Of a stretch of DNA of 64,000 bases, positions 32,264-44,562 are shown one piece after another. The notes beneath the pieces were generated by a model. The model had not been told where the DNA came from. It did no database searches and saw only the letters and a list, made by a program, of their open reading frames with translations. Where the stretch lies: assembly GCA_031772625.1 (NCBI GenBank), contig CM062816.1, positions 833,814,071-833,878,070 on the forward strand, given 5' to 3'. Positions within the stretch are counted from its first letter, which is position 1. Each line of letters opens with the position of its first letter. The stretch is from Pinus tabuliformis (taxonomy: Eukaryota > Streptophyta > Pinopsida > Pinales > Pinaceae). A program made the position numbers and the translations under genes.

Positions 32264-33834
32264 TAGTGATGACACAATATCTTTCCTTATTATGCGACCC
32301 ACAAACAAAGATTTATAGAAAAAAAAGGGGAAAGCAATCTATACAAATGTCTACCATTATGCACTAGAAGACTATGCAAGCATCTATTCTATTCCTATTC
32401 AATTTGAGAAATGTGTGAATTTACCACATCGATCTATAAGACCTTTTAGAATCAAAGAGAAAAATTGGACCAATTTCCTATTGTCTTGTACTACCACCCC
32501 ACTTGCATAAAACTCATGATGTTTTTATGTATCTGTCCTATAACATTATGTTTCGGATGAATCCTACAAACTCAATTAGAGGGAATTACAGGTCTCAGAC
32601 GTGGGAACCATAATGGTTAAACCATTATGCATATTATATCATAAGGTTCGATAGCTCAGGCATCGCTTGGTGGACCAAGTTAAGATACAATGAGACAAGT
32701 AGAACCCAAGACCTGCTACCTGGGAGGATACAAAGACTATACGTCGGGACTACCCCTCACTTTTGAGCATCTGTGATGCCCATTTTTTTTTGACTTAGAC
32801 AACTACCTATGTTAAGGTTCTATTTTGCATTTCCATATTATTTATTTATGAACATTATGTAATATTGATGCATTTGGTTGGACACCAGAAACTACTTATA
32901 TAAATCAATTGATGGATTTGGTATTGATGATGGAAATGATTGATGTATGGCCTAAATATATGACTCACTAGTGATAAATTATCTAGTGTGTGACTTAATA
33001 GAATTAGTTTGTTTCATATATGGCTGAAGTGGATATGATTTGTTTAAAAGAATGACTTAGTGAATTTATGATTTATTTCTAGTATGAACTGCAAGATTGA
33101 CACGTGGATACTAGACTTAATAACATGATGATTAAATATCACTTATATATCTTGTTGTTATATAAATGCATGAATGAAAGCTAACCCATAGGTTGGAAAG
33201 AACTCTATGATAGCCGATATCTACTCTTCCACTAAGGGAAGGTCGATACATCTCATGGGGAAAGGTATAATGTACATTGTTCTATTACATTTGGTATCTA
33301 CTTGATATGCAATCTTATGACATGAGTAAAATGTAAATGACAGGTGGCAAGACGACCTAACTGGATTATTTGATGACAAGTCCAACCAGCACTGTAGTGT
33401 GGTCCATATTAGGGTGTTGACCCTAGTTGTGAGGAGGGGGGGAGGTATTTCCCACAGTGTAACCTCCAAACCCAGAATCGTGGGAGGGCAGTGGTGGACA
33501 CACTCCCCTAGACGTGTGATGATGATTTCCAGTTTCCTGCTGGGGAAGTTAGGTCGATATAGTTGACGCTTCTGCCATGTTGGTTTTATCAATGGTTAGA
33601 TTGGTATAGCTGATGCCATAGTATATAGCAATAGAGGATGGATAGGGTGGGAACAGAAGTAGGTCGGGAGGGATAGGAGGATATAGATCAGCTGGAGACT
33701 CTTGATGGGAAGGAATGTCATTGTCTGACTTATCAAATTTTACTACTATAACTCTCTCTCCATTTGTTATGCCTTATTGCCAAATTTCTTCGAACTCTTG
33801 TATCTTTTACACTCTAACTTCGAGACAAATTTTT
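32264..33834. other. Right flank of Copia, no intact gene
   Basis: Anonymous DNA. A weak Pol III-like A box (TAGCTCAGGCATCGCTTGG, ~32650) suggests a decayed SINE, but no convincing B box follows. The last part (~33805-33835; codons for ...LRDKFFS) resembles the end of chromovirus pol just before its polypurine tract, so ~33600-33834 is probably a Gypsy remnant. Confidence 0.4.
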
Positions 33835-33837
33835 CTC

Positions 33838-34830
33838 AAGGAGGAGTGTATGTAATGCCCTATTTAATATTATCCTGCAAATTTTACTAAGTGTTTAAAT
33901 TTTCTTAAAATATCGACTTATAATTATCAAGAAATATTGGTACATACCTACATTGGTGAAATTGTAAATTTGGTACTGATATAAATTTTGTTATTTACCT
34001 CCCCAAATTTTTAAATTTTGAGAAGACATAATCCTCTCCAATTCATTACCAAATTATATATATATTCATACCTCATTCCCAAAATGTCCTCTCAAATTTA
34101 CCTGGGAGAAGACATGGTCCTCTCCAATTAATTACTCAATTTTATATTCATATCACATTCCCAAATGTCCTCTCAGATTTACTTGGGAGAAGACATGGTC
34201 CTCTCCAATTAATTAGAAATTTATATATTCATCTCTCATCCCCAAAATGTCCTCTCACATTTACTTGGGAGAAAACATGGTCCTCTCCAATTAATTACCA
34301 ATTTATATATTCATCTCTCATCCCCAAAATATTTACTTGGGAGAAGACATGGTCCTCTCCAATTAATTACCCAATTTTACATTCATATCACATTCCCAAA
34401 TGTCCTCTCATGTTTACTTGGTAGAAGAGAAGTCAAATGTAAGTATGAGGGAGAATTTATGACATTAATGAGAGGTGGTTGAGGTGGAGAAGAGAAGGGG
34501 ACATAAAAGGGGAAGGATGAGGGGAGGAAGAGGAGGCTTGGTATTGCTTTTGGTTTTGGTTTGGCTGTGCTTTTGGAGGAATTGTTTGAGAGAGAGGAGG
34601 GTAGTATTATTCATCTTGGACACACTACATTTAGTTGAACTTGGGCTCAGAGGGCTAGGGAACTTGTGGAGGTTTCCTAGGCTAGGAATTACTTCCTAGT
34701 TGGCTAGGAGGTAAATCCAGTTGGTAGTCAAGAGGAGCGTTCCAGCAAGAGTAGCAGCTCAAGGGCATCTCCACCGGGCTATCGATACAAGTATTCTTCT
34801 ATGCATAGATTACTCATGTAAGTGATTGAA
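33838..34830 (+). repeat. Gypsy 3' LTR-like region with polypurine tract
   Basis: AAGGAGGAGTGTA (33838-33850) directly precedes TGTAATGCCCTATTTAATAT (33851), the usual layout of polypurine tract and LTR start in Tekay/Del chromoviruses. The right end is not defined; 34830 is approximate. It contains the 82-bp minisatellite below. No second LTR or interior is recognisable, so this is a truncated 3' end. Confidence 0.5.
34016..34435. repeat. ~82-bp minisatellite, 5-6 copies
   Basis: Core TTTACTTGGGAGAAGACATG followed by GTCCTCTCCAATTAATTA recurs with GGAGAAGAC-type starts near 34020, 34104, 34186, 34268, 34339 and 34421. Spacing is about 82 bp, with one 11-bp deletion. GGAGA and TCTCC in each unit can pair as a small hairpin. 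Confidence 0.92.
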
Positions 34831-36239
34831 ATGAAATGTTCACTATTTAAATTGTAGGAATTAGATTTTAAATGGTAAATTATCATCGTTTAAATGTCTT
34901 ATCAGAAAATAAATTATTGCCCTTTTATTGCACTTAAAATTAGAGAATATAGATCAGGTAGAGGACCCTAGGATGGAATCCTCACAAAAACCCAAGTGAT
35001 GCTTTCCAATATCTATGGATGGATCCCTTGTAAACACTATTAGTGTAGATATTGAACCTCGTGCAAGGGGATTTGAGTGGAGAGCATGATGGCACAAATC
35101 TTGCCAATTTCCTAGTGACATTGATAATAAATTGCTAAGATTAATCCTTGGGATGTATGTATGTATTTTCATGAATATGTTAAATTTTTTTTAGGATCCA
35201 TGCACACATAAATGTTTCAAGCCATAGCCCATTTTTTCTTTCTTATAATGAGTAAGATGACTAAGGAGTGGAAATTTTCTATCCAAAACATATTTGATGC
35301 TTTTGATGGAAATATAAAGGAATTTACATTTCCTTATACAAATTAGGCAGCAAGATGTTAGCGCTAGTTACAAGTATGGAAAATAGATTCCCCTTCATAA
35401 TATTGCATGTATTGTGTTTATTTCCAATAAATAAGATCTAGACCCAGTATAATTTTCATAGGAATCTTGTTATGGACCTAGAATGTATATCTTATGTAAT
35501 GATTGCTACTAATAAATTTCAAAAAAAAATTGTAGATTTAGGGATTATATATTCCTTTCCCTCCTCAATCTCTCTATATCTCCTTCTTCTTATTCCCCTT
35601 TCCCCTCTTTCTATTTCACCATTGTCCTACAAGTTTTAAAATTTCCCAAGTTATGTAATGAATATAGATTCTTAGGAAAATAGAAATTAAATAATATTCA
35701 CACACTAAGCACACTAAGAATTATCTTGGAAACCCTTTGTCGAGAATGCTAATAAAAAATAAGGTGACACCTCTCTATTTTTCAGTGTTGTAAATTCACC
35801 ATTTTATTTGAAAAAGAGCCATGAAAGGAGGATGAAACTAAATTATATCATAGTGTCCCAAATCCCCAAGAGTAAAAACTCATAAAATAAAAAGAATATA
35901 AGTATTGGAGCTAAGTTGGTGATAATATAATGGGCCACAAGGAGTGTAGTTGCTACATCAACTATCTAGGACCATAATTTTATCGTATGATTTATTTATT
36001 TATTTTTCTATTTCTCTTCTTAGAAACATCTTGATAATATTTGTAGAAATGGAGAACACAAACTAGAGGATTCCTTCAAATTCTACCTTGATTGAAATGA
36101 AATTCTTAGAAATGTTGTTTATGACTTGAAAGATGTGCCAAAAGTTCAAGGATGAAAATTTTTGTAAATATGGCTACAGGGTCAAATATGATTTTGAGAT
36201 GGTGGAAATATCAAATGATTAACTGAATGATTATTCCTT
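34831..36239. other. Anonymous AT-rich DNA, no gene seen
   Basis: No homology on either strand. A ~60-bp pyrimidine-rich stretch at ~35565-35625 foreshadows the tract that follows. Confidence 0.5.
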
Positions 36240-37380
36240 AAACCTCTCTTGTTTTTTTACTACTCCTTCTTCATATTCTTTCCATTATAACCATCCTTCC
36301 TCCTCCTCTTCCATATCTTGCTTTTATACTCATCCTTTCACTCCCTGTTCTTTTATTACCTCCCTCTTCCTATTGGTCATCCCCTCTTTCCTACTCCTCA
36401 TCATTAGTTTTTTCTCTTCCCCCTCTTCCTATTAATTGCTACTTCCTCTTCCTATTTTCCCCATATTATCCTTCACTTTTTCTTTATTCCTCCTTATGCT
36501 TCATCTCCTTCTAATCCTTCCATTCCCTTTCTATTTATCCTCTTTTTCTACTGCCATTTTGAGAATTCTCCTTTCTTCAGTTATTCTTTGATATCCCATT
36601 CTTCCTCTTCCTCTTCCCTTCTTTCTCCTTTTTCCTTCTGTTCTTCCCCACCTTCTTCCCCCTTCATCCTTCTCCTTCAATTTCTTCTTCCTGTTTCTCC
36701 TTCACTTCTACATTCCCTTCCCTCACTTTCCTCTTGTCTTGTCTTCTCTACTCTTTTTTCCCTCTTTCCTCATTTCTCCACTTCCTTGAGAATTGCATAA
36801 AACCCAAGGCTATTTTTTCCCTCTTCCGCCTATTTTTCCTTCTCTTCCCTTTCTCTTCCTCCTCAATTTCTACTCGACCTGTTTTGAGAGTCCTATTTCC
36901 TCCTCCTTTTCTTTTATCTCCCATCCTTTCCCCTCCTCCCCCTCTTCTCCAACTTCTCCTGCATCCTTCCTTATTTTTAACTTTCATCTTCTTATTTCTC
37001 CTTCTCTTCCATATTACCTCCATCACTTCCCTCTTGTATTCTCTTATCCCCCCTCCATTTCCTCTCCTCCCTCCTTTCCCAATTTCCTTGAGAATGGAAT
37101 ACTACCCAAGGCTATATATCCTCCTCCTACTACCTTTCCTTTTCACTTCCCCTTCCTTTACTCCTCTTTTTCTACTTCTCCTATTTTTGGATTCCTCCTT
37201 CCTCCTCTTCTTTGTCTTTGAGATCCTCTTCTTCTACTTCTTATTTTCTTATTTCTCCTTCTCCTCCCCTTCCTCTTCCTTCATTCTTATTTAGGTTTTT
37301 CTTCCCCTTTAGCCTTCTCTTCCATATTCCCTTCCCTCACTTCCCCCTTCTCTTCCATTCTTTCCTCACTTCCTTTAGAA
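36240..37380. repeat. 1.1 kb polypyrimidine tract in ~295-bp units
   Basis: The plus strand is almost only C and T (CTTCCTCCTCTTCC-type text) for over 1 kb. A marker word, CTTCCTTGAGAATTGCATAA and variants, breaks it at 36781, 37083 and 37370, about 302 and 287 bp apart, so the tract is a diverged tandem array. Long open frames here on both strands come from the lack of A in T-rich codons and are not genes. Confidence 0.9.
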
Positions 37381-40300
37381 TTACATAACATACAACACTA
37401 TGCATTTTCATATGGGTGAGTTATGTTTTGAAGGTAATAATGTTGGGACAAAGTTCTATCTTGAATATATTTGTGTATTGTGGATTGTGTTACTTATTGT
37501 AGTTTATTTTGATTATTTAATTCTCCAAGTCCTTAATTATGTACTTTATTCTTTGCCAAATCCCTAATTATGTACTTCCATTGCTATAGATATGAATTCA
37601 AGTGGATTTGAATCTAGAGGTCATGATAATGATAACAAGAGAAAGGGTAGGGAAAAATAATAGGGGAAAAAAATTTGTTGTACACAAGAAGGAAGGAAAA
37701 AAAAGGTTGAATAATGATCACTTATGGCATATATTGTTTGATTCACAAGTATGGAATCACTATAAATGAAAATCCTTCAAATTTCCAATGAAGAATTAAA
37801 ATATTCCTTCAAGAATGTTTATAAAACAATGATGGAATATTCACAACCCTTGTACAAGGTGATTAAGTGTTTTCTAAAACTTATATGTACTTAGACTTAA
37901 TCATCTATTGATTGTAATATGAGTGAGAACAAGGAGGGTTTAGAAGGTGAGGAGGGAATTGGCACAATTTCAACCAATTTATGATGTTAGATTCATTTCT
38001 TTACTTTAAGTGTGTGTATATACATTTTTATTCAATGTTGTAGACAAAGTCAAAATTTTCCCTGGGGTGGTGGCTTACTAGTGGTAGCGTACTAGTTATT
38101 TACAAGTGTTACATGGTTATTTTACTATTTGATAAAATATTTCTTCATTTTATGTATTCATGTTTGGTTTTTTTTGGCTCACATGGTGTGAAATTGATTG
38201 AATGCTAGTGTGCTCAAATTTCAAAATTTCATTTATGAATACATGGTCTATTTCTCTCATGGTAACATGCACCATCGCTTACCAACTACTCATATAAGTA
38301 TGTGGGTATCCTAATTCATATAAAAACCTTTAAAAGTAAATAACTAAGTTAGCATCAACAAAGTTAGAGCTTTTATAAAATTTTACAATTTTGAATTAAA
38401 AAACTTTAGAAATATGAGAGTTTTATGTCGTATATATTATATGCAATTTGTATTTGTAAGGCCTCTATTTGCATAATATGAATAGCATAACTTAAATTTG
38501 GATACTAAACCTATCTATTGAGGAAATATTAAGTATTTTCTCGCTAATATCTCAAAGTTGGACATTCTTGACATTTTACCACTCACCATTTTGATGTTGG
38601 TTATAAATAAAATATTCCAATATCTATTTATTACAATTATATTCATATATAGTAATTCAAAGAAGAAAAAACATTACTACATCTACATGTTCTTTTTTTT
38701 CCTCATCTAAGCTTTGAAGATAGATTATACTAGATCATTTCATAATGAAGATGGCATAGTAATGTTTTCCATATGCACTAGTCTGACACTCGGGAAACTA
38801 GACTAGTCGAATTGAAAAAATGATTTAGTCCATTGAAAATTTCTAAGTTTAAAACAAAAACATATAAAATAATCTTTTCTTTACCCCATTAAGCCTAAAT
38901 TATTTACTATAGGTGAGTTATTATCTATCAAGAATTCAGAAACATGAAAATCATATCAACATATGATGAAGAAAACAACTACTCAATAGGAGAATCCAAC
39001 TAAATTGTGGGAGGTGGATTGATGTCTTCCTTTGAGTCGAAAAAGTATAAATATGCCAATTTCTTGCACATATTTGTCACTTTAGTATCCAATTTCCTCT
39101 TTCTCCTCTAATATTTCCACAAAAACTTTCCCCGTTAGTTTCCTTAAATGGTAGTAGATGTCCAATGTTTGCATGTATTCCTTGTATCTAAAATCAAATT
39201 TCCCTCCTACCCCAAAACATCTTCCTTGGAGATGAACCTTGGTTTAATTCTAGTTGCTCTCTATAAATTTACTATTTCATCTTTCATAGTTGGAGCAACA
39301 TTGCTATCATAGATTCTATTTGAATTATTTGTTGCAGTTTAAGCTTTGGAGCTAGAGGCTCTCAAGTTGTTATGTGTACCTTTCATGTTTTATAATCCTC
39401 TACATTCTGTCATGGTGGAGGTAAAAATGAAGAGTAACCCAACGTGAGAAAAGGATAAAAGCAATCCAACATATCAAAAGGAGGAAGAGGGGGTGTCAGG
39501 AAAATAGAAAAACTTTACCATGTTGAGTCATTTGCTTCCAAAAGCTAAAGCTTAGAAAGATATGATCCATTAGAGAGGCTGAAATAAAACTTGAAATGGA
39601 ACTTGAGAGACCAAGGGGTAAAGGATACAAGAGAATGAAAAGGGTCTACTAGGGTCGAACTAGACCAAAATAAGTAATGTTTATTGGATTCAATAAACAC
39701 ATATGAGAGATACAACAAGGATTCAAATACCCAACTCCAAGAAGGAGATATTTAAAGGATCCCCAAACAAAAGGATGACACAAAACAAAACATAGCAAGG
39801 CCTAGAGTAAAAGTGAAAAATATAGAGGCCAAGGGAGGGAAGAAATATAAGGCAGAAAGGAAGTGAAGGATAACAAGTTCCAAAACAGAGAGAAAGATTG
39901 AAAGGAAAATATAAGATGAACAACGTGCAACTTGAAGGTTGAGACCACAACAAGGAAAATTAAATAGGAGGTCATGAAAGGGGTAATGAAATTCCTTTGT
40001 GGTGCCATGATAGGGGTAGGGTGAGAGTTTTAAATAGAATCAATTGAAAAGGACAGCATGTGTGAATTTATAAAGCCAAACTTAGTGACATGCTAAAAGG
40101 AAACATTAAATCTATAAGGAGAAATGAGAGAATGTAGCACAAAAGTTCTTTCATGGGCACATTGAGAAAGGGGAGGACATATCCATCATTACCTTGCCAG
40201 GTGAAGCTACATATCACATCTTCTTTTTAGACACCAACCTTATTAATGATAAGACCATATTTTGTCAATAAACTATAGAGAATTAGGTACCCTCCTTTGC

Positions 40301-40663
40301 GTCCTCTGCGAAGACCACAAGTAGAGCTAAACATGGCTAGGCAATGCTTGTTTGAGCTTTGATGAATGCCCATTAATCACATATAGGTTGTGGCAGTGCC
40401 ATAGAACTCATGCATGCTGCGTTTAGGCCAGGTGGAAGTGGCATTCAAACTTGGATGCCTGATCGTGTGAGAAGTATTAACCAAATTTAATTCATCCCAC
40501 TTGAACACACCCTTGGGAAAACATATGTTTTTTGTACTTCCCAAAATGAGGGAGATAATAATTGCATTAAGATGGAGTTGATTGATGTCTTCCTTTGAGT
40601 TTAAGAACTCTAAATCTCCCAATTTCTTGGACATGTTTGTCACTTTAGTATCTAGTTTCCTCT
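37381..40663. repeat. Dispersed 'repeat X', copy A (with internal tandem unit)
   Basis: 37370-39005 matches 52091-53930, and 39005-40570 matches 53930-54915 and 45620-47090. The ~1.57 kb block starting GGATTGATGTCTTCCTTTGA (39021 and again ~40583) is tandemly duplicated. The second unit is cut at 40663 by the gag-only LTR element and resumes at 45615. Minus-strand hydrophobic frames recur at the same place in each copy but carry different stops and frames. Family and termini are unknown. Confidence 0.8.
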
Positions 40664-41029
40664 TATTGAAAAATACATTAACTCAAACAAATATATAAAG
40701 CACAGATAAAACCCAGACACACAATAATGATGGAAAAAGGCTGAAGCCTCATGCTTCTCTCTCACTCTCATTCATTACACATTACAAAAATAATTGAATA
40801 TAGTGTTACAAATAAATAGATCAGAGACAGTGTTCTCAAGATAGTGTGTGCTATCTTAGACACCTTTGGTTGAGATAATTTCTCACCAGACACACCAATA
40901 TAGGAGTTACCTAAACTAACTCCTATCTTAGAGGAACAACCCAAGAGCTAGGCACAAATTCCTAACTTGGAATTTTTAATTAATTAATTTATTTTTGGAT
41001 TTATTATTGTTTTATGAGAGAGGCTAACA
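40664..41029 (-). repeat. 3' LTR of the gag-only element
   Basis: 366 bp, paired with 45249-45614. Its inner side abuts the polypurine tract (plus TTCCCCCCTTC, 41030-41040). Confidence 0.93.
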
Positions 41030-41294
41030 TTCCCCCCTTCAATGATAAATCCAAAATAAGAATGAGGAACCATCTTCCAAGTTCTCATGTTGATCCTCAA
41101 AAACATTGCCTGAAAAAACCGCCAAAACTGGATGCTGGAAAAAAGTCAAATCTGAAGAGAACATGAATCAGCTGCATGCTTGATTCATCTTTGAAGGACG
41201 CTTGACAACTCCATCATGTGCCAAGCCGTAAAAGGATACATCTTTCCTTTGCTTGAAAACAGCATCTGGTGTCCACTGACACAATTTGATGATG

Positions 41295-41462
41295 ATTGCC
41301 CACTGGCTGAAGATGTCGAAAAACAACTCAATGTTGCTTTTGCTATGATGAAAGCTGCTCACTGTTGCTTTCGTTGTCGATCGCCCACTGGCGAATTTGC
41401 TGATGCCCACTGGATGATGAAGATGCCCACTGGCTGCTGATGAAGATGCCCACTGGCTACTT
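41295..41462 (-). repeat. GCCCACTGG short repeat
   Basis: GCCCACTGGC/A recurs at about 41297, 41391, 41405, 41428 and 41448, partly as a 21-23-bp tandem GATGCCCACTGGCTGATGAA unit. It lies downstream of gag in the element's 3' region. Confidence 0.8.
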
Positions 41463-41638
41463 CGCTGATGTTGTCGAGACTTTCAGTCTGACAACCACGT
41501 GTCAATTTCATTGACATTTTCCCCCCTTTGTCAGCTGAAAGGAGAGACAATCTTCTCCAAAATATATTTGAACTCCCCCCTTCAGGTGTAGGAGAGTTTC
41601 ACTGTCGTACTCCCTCATTCAACTGCATGAGAGTACCA

Positions 41639-42598
41639 TCATCCGTTCACTGCTGGCTGCACTATGTGTGATTGTAGTCGGTTGTAGAACTGAGACAATC
41701 GTTTGACTGTGGATGACCATTCCCAAGGATCAATCCATTCATAATGTATCTTCAATCTGCCTGATTTTTGTTGGTTGCGACATTTTGCTGAGGAATGATT
41801 GGGCTTGCCACAATGGCAACAAGGATGGAGATCAAAACATTGATCTTCCATATGACCAGTTCTTTGACAATGAGAACATTTCGGTTGGACTTCAACTTCA
41901 GATTGCGTGCAATTCTGTTCGTCTGCAACTTTTTCAGAACTTGTGGGGGTGTGTTGTTCAAGAAATCCTGCACTCACAAACTTAATTGGCTTGGAATAAT
42001 CTGGGATATGTAAGTTGGTGTCATCAGTGACATATCCTAAGCCTCGTCTATTCTTGTTATTTTGAATTTCTTCCCAGGGCTTGATGATGGGTTTGGAAGA
42101 AATTTGAATTTGATCATGAACAACTTCGACACTTGAAGTTGTTTGGATGAGTGATTTGGAATCAACATCTTTATCTTCATCTGCATGGTTGAATGACTTG
42201 GAAGAAGCACTCTTCTGTTGCAGCTCATCTCTTTGTAGTTGCGATTCTAGCTGAAGAAACTCAATGGTTTCATGTGTTTGTTGTAGATGCCGTGAAAGAT
42301 CAGCAAGAGTTTCTTTGCTGACGTGCACCATGTCTTCATCACTGGAGATGATCAAACTGTGAAGAATGTTTAACAACTGAATATGTTGCGCCATCTGAAC
42401 TTGCTCACTTGAAGTCAGGCTCTCTTGTCGTAGATGTCGTGCTTTGAACTGTTTCACTTTACTTGAATGACAGGCTCGCTTGCTATGGGATTTGACTGGC
42501 ACGCTCGCTTGATTTGTTGATCTCAACTTGCTTGATTGGTGTTAGAGTTGAACTTGTTGTGGTTGTTGTGATGGTTGTTTCAAGGAGTTAAAACTCAT
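41639..42598 (-). CDS. Gag-like protein with two zinc knuckles
   Basis: Structural protein candidate of the element. The minus-strand ATG at 42598-42596 (MSFNSLKQPSQQ) opens a frame with one internal TAA (42544-42542, Gln expected among Gln-rich codons) and then 295 clean codons to the stop at 41639. A Lys/Arg/Ser-rich N-terminus is followed by a helical, coiled-coil-like stretch (HLQQTHETIEFLQLESQLQ), a GLGY-containing segment ending in IPDYSKPIKFVSAGFL, and two CX2CX4HX4C knuckles, CSHCQRTGHMEDQC and CCHCGKPNHSSAKC. No capsid (UBN2 or Retrotrans_gag) domain is recognised before the coil. Because of the TAA, the full product needs readthrough or starts at an inner Met; it may be a very recent pseudogene. 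Confidence 0.75.
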
Positions 42599-43544
42599 GG
42601 ACTCACTTGATTGTGCTTTAAAGGAAGGGTGTCGAACACTGTCGAAAATGCACCCAAAAAAGCTTACAATGATTTTAATGACTCACATAAAACAAGGAAT
42701 TCACTTGTCTTAATTTGACTAAGTGCTTGACTTCTGATCAAATCAAAACGTGGGTGTCGGTTTCAACCGAGAATGCACCCGTACAATGCAATGTAATTGG
42801 AATTTGACTCACAAGTTCTTAAATTTGTTTGCAAGAATGTTGATCTAGACTTTGCTTTGAAATGCTTTAACTTGATTAAGTGAAGTTGCTTGTTGATGTA
42901 GAATGTTGATGTTGACAATCTATGATTATGAGTTGTATTTGCACAGATGCAAGTGTCGAGTTCAATTGTCCTTCCTTGACGCTATTATTTTACAAGTGTT
43001 GTGCTTGCTTGCATTGAACTTTATGTGTGTGGTAAATGTGATCATTTATGTGTCACAACTAGACACAAATCATAAGCAACAACATGAAGCCATAAAAACA
43101 CTCGCCATCACAAATACACATGGTGTACCTAAGATCCCCTTATTCAATTTCGGGCGGATCTTGGACACAATCACCACAAATAATATGTCTTTATTGAGTA
43201 TTGAGATCATCAACCTTTCATCTTTTACAACATTGCCATGAAAGCTTTCTCAAACAATGAGAATTTGACACTCACAAATTTGGAAGAAAATGCGTTCAAA
43301 AACCTGACTCAACCTCCTATATCAATGAGCTCTCCTTTGAAAAATCTATCACTTCAAAGATTTCAAAAATTAAAGCAGCCTTATGCAATAATCCTCTTTC
43401 CTATTCACTCCTTATATCTCCCAAAATTATCCACCGCTTATCACTCCGAAAAGATTTTACAAATTTAAAGTCACACCTTATCACTCCATTACGAAAACAT
43501 CCCTTAAAAGAATTTCATGAATTCCCTTTTAAAGAAGTGAATTA
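42599..43544 (-). other. Element interior between gag and captured gene
   Basis: No homology. GGGTGTCG...GAAAATGCACCC near 42627 and GGGTGTCG...GAGAATGCACCC near 42752 are direct repeats ~125 bp apart. Confidence 0.5.
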
Positions 43545-44562
43545 AAAAGTGAACTTTATGAATGCAACAAAAAGCTTTGAGAAGCTAATAACTGACAAGA
43601 AGGATATTGAGGGATTACCACCGACTGCTCTTGGTCTCGCTGCTCAAACAGCTGCATCTAAGGGTTATGAAAGTGCAACTGCCGAGAATGGGCCGTGGAT
43701 TATTACATTAGATATTCCAAGCTACCTACCAGTTCAACAGCATGCACGTGATCGCAGTCTTCGTGAGGAGCTCTATCGTGCTTATGTTACTCGTGCCTCT
43801 ACTGGAAAGTTCGATAACACTCCAGTTATTGATCAGATTTTGAGACTTCGATTAGAGAGAGCTAAATTGCTCGGATACAATAATTATGCAGAGGTAAGTA
43901 TGGCCATGAAAATGGCAACTGTTGAGAAAGCTGAAGAACTCTTAGAAAATATTCGAAGTGCTTCATGGGATTCAGCTGTGCAAGACTTGGAAGATTTGAA
44001 GACCTTTGCCAAAGAGCAACATGCTGAAGAAGCTAATGATATGTGCCATTGGGATATTAGCTTTTGGAGTGAGCGGCTTCGTGAGGCTAAGTACGACATA
44101 AATGAGGAAGAGTTGCGACCATTTTTCTCATTGCCAAAAGTAATGGAAAGCCTTTTCACCCTTGCAAAAATGCTTTTTGAAATTGATATTGAATCAGCGG
44201 ATGGTCTCGCTCCAGTGTGGGACAAGGATGTAAGATTTTATGCAGTAAAAGACTCATTTGGAAGTCCAGTTGCGTATTTCTATTTTGATCCATACTCAAG
44301 GCCCTCAGAGAAGCGAGGTGGTGCATGGATGGACGAAGTTTTTGGCCGAAGCCGTGTGCTTGCGCAGGATGGTACTTCAGTCCGGCTACCCATAGCACAC
44401 ATGGTTTGCAACCAGACACCACCGGTTGGAGATAAACCAAGCTTAATGACTTTCCGTGAGGTTGAGACTGTATTCCATGAATTTGGTCATGCAAATGTAA
44501 GAAAGCTAGACAGCTTGTCTTTGTACCAAGTAGAATTTAGAACCAACTACACAGAGCAGTAA
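43545..44562 (+). pseudogene. Captured oligopeptidase A / thimet-type M3 metallopeptidase fragment
   Basis: Plant M3 oligopeptidases clear short peptides, such as transit peptides, in chloroplasts, mitochondria and cytosol. An uninterrupted frame (ATG 43558, stop 44560-44562, 334 codons) matches the middle of the ~700-residue enzyme: KLITDKKDIEGLPPTALGLA, LDIPSYLPVQQHA, LGYNNYAEVSMAMKMAT, YDINEEELRPFFSLPKV, YFYFDPYSRPSEKRGGAW and the zinc motif VFHEFGHA. Homology ends right after HEFGHA. The third zinc ligand Glu and the rest of the catalytic domain are missing, and ~20 unrelated residues follow, so it cannot be a working peptidase. It lies antisense inside the LTR element. No intron is visible over 930 bp of homology. 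GTAAGAAAG after the homology may be a retained splice donor. Confidence 0.88.

Noticed and set aside
4656..32268. Perfect TSD for the outer Copia element
   Set aside because: CAATG and TAGTG share only 3 of 5 bases. The element is old, so mutation is possible, but a clean TSD cannot be claimed.
32640..32770. Second SINE or tRNA gene near TAGCTCAGGCATCGCTTGG
   Set aside because: No B box at tRNA-like distance and no cloverleaf pairing could be drawn, so it is left as a note only.
33221..33592. 123-codon minus-strand open frame
   Set aside because: No recognisable domain, no initiation context, and it overlaps the degenerate 3' end of a plus-strand Gypsy remnant.
36588..37294. Overlapping long open frames in all plus frames (up to 186 codons) and a 92-codon minus frame
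   Set aside because: They lie in the polypyrimidine tract, which lacks stop codons by composition. The translations are Ser/Pro/Leu/Phe low complexity with no homology.
39723..40008. Hydrophobic minus-strand frames repeated at 46240-46662 and 54543-54881
   Set aside because: They recur because the underlying DNA repeat is shared. Frame and stops differ between copies and give no sign of protein-level conservation.
43558..44562. Functional oligopeptidase gene
   Set aside because: The frame covers less than half of the enzyme, lacks the downstream third zinc ligand and C-terminal domain, and sits inside LTR boundaries with a perfect TSD.
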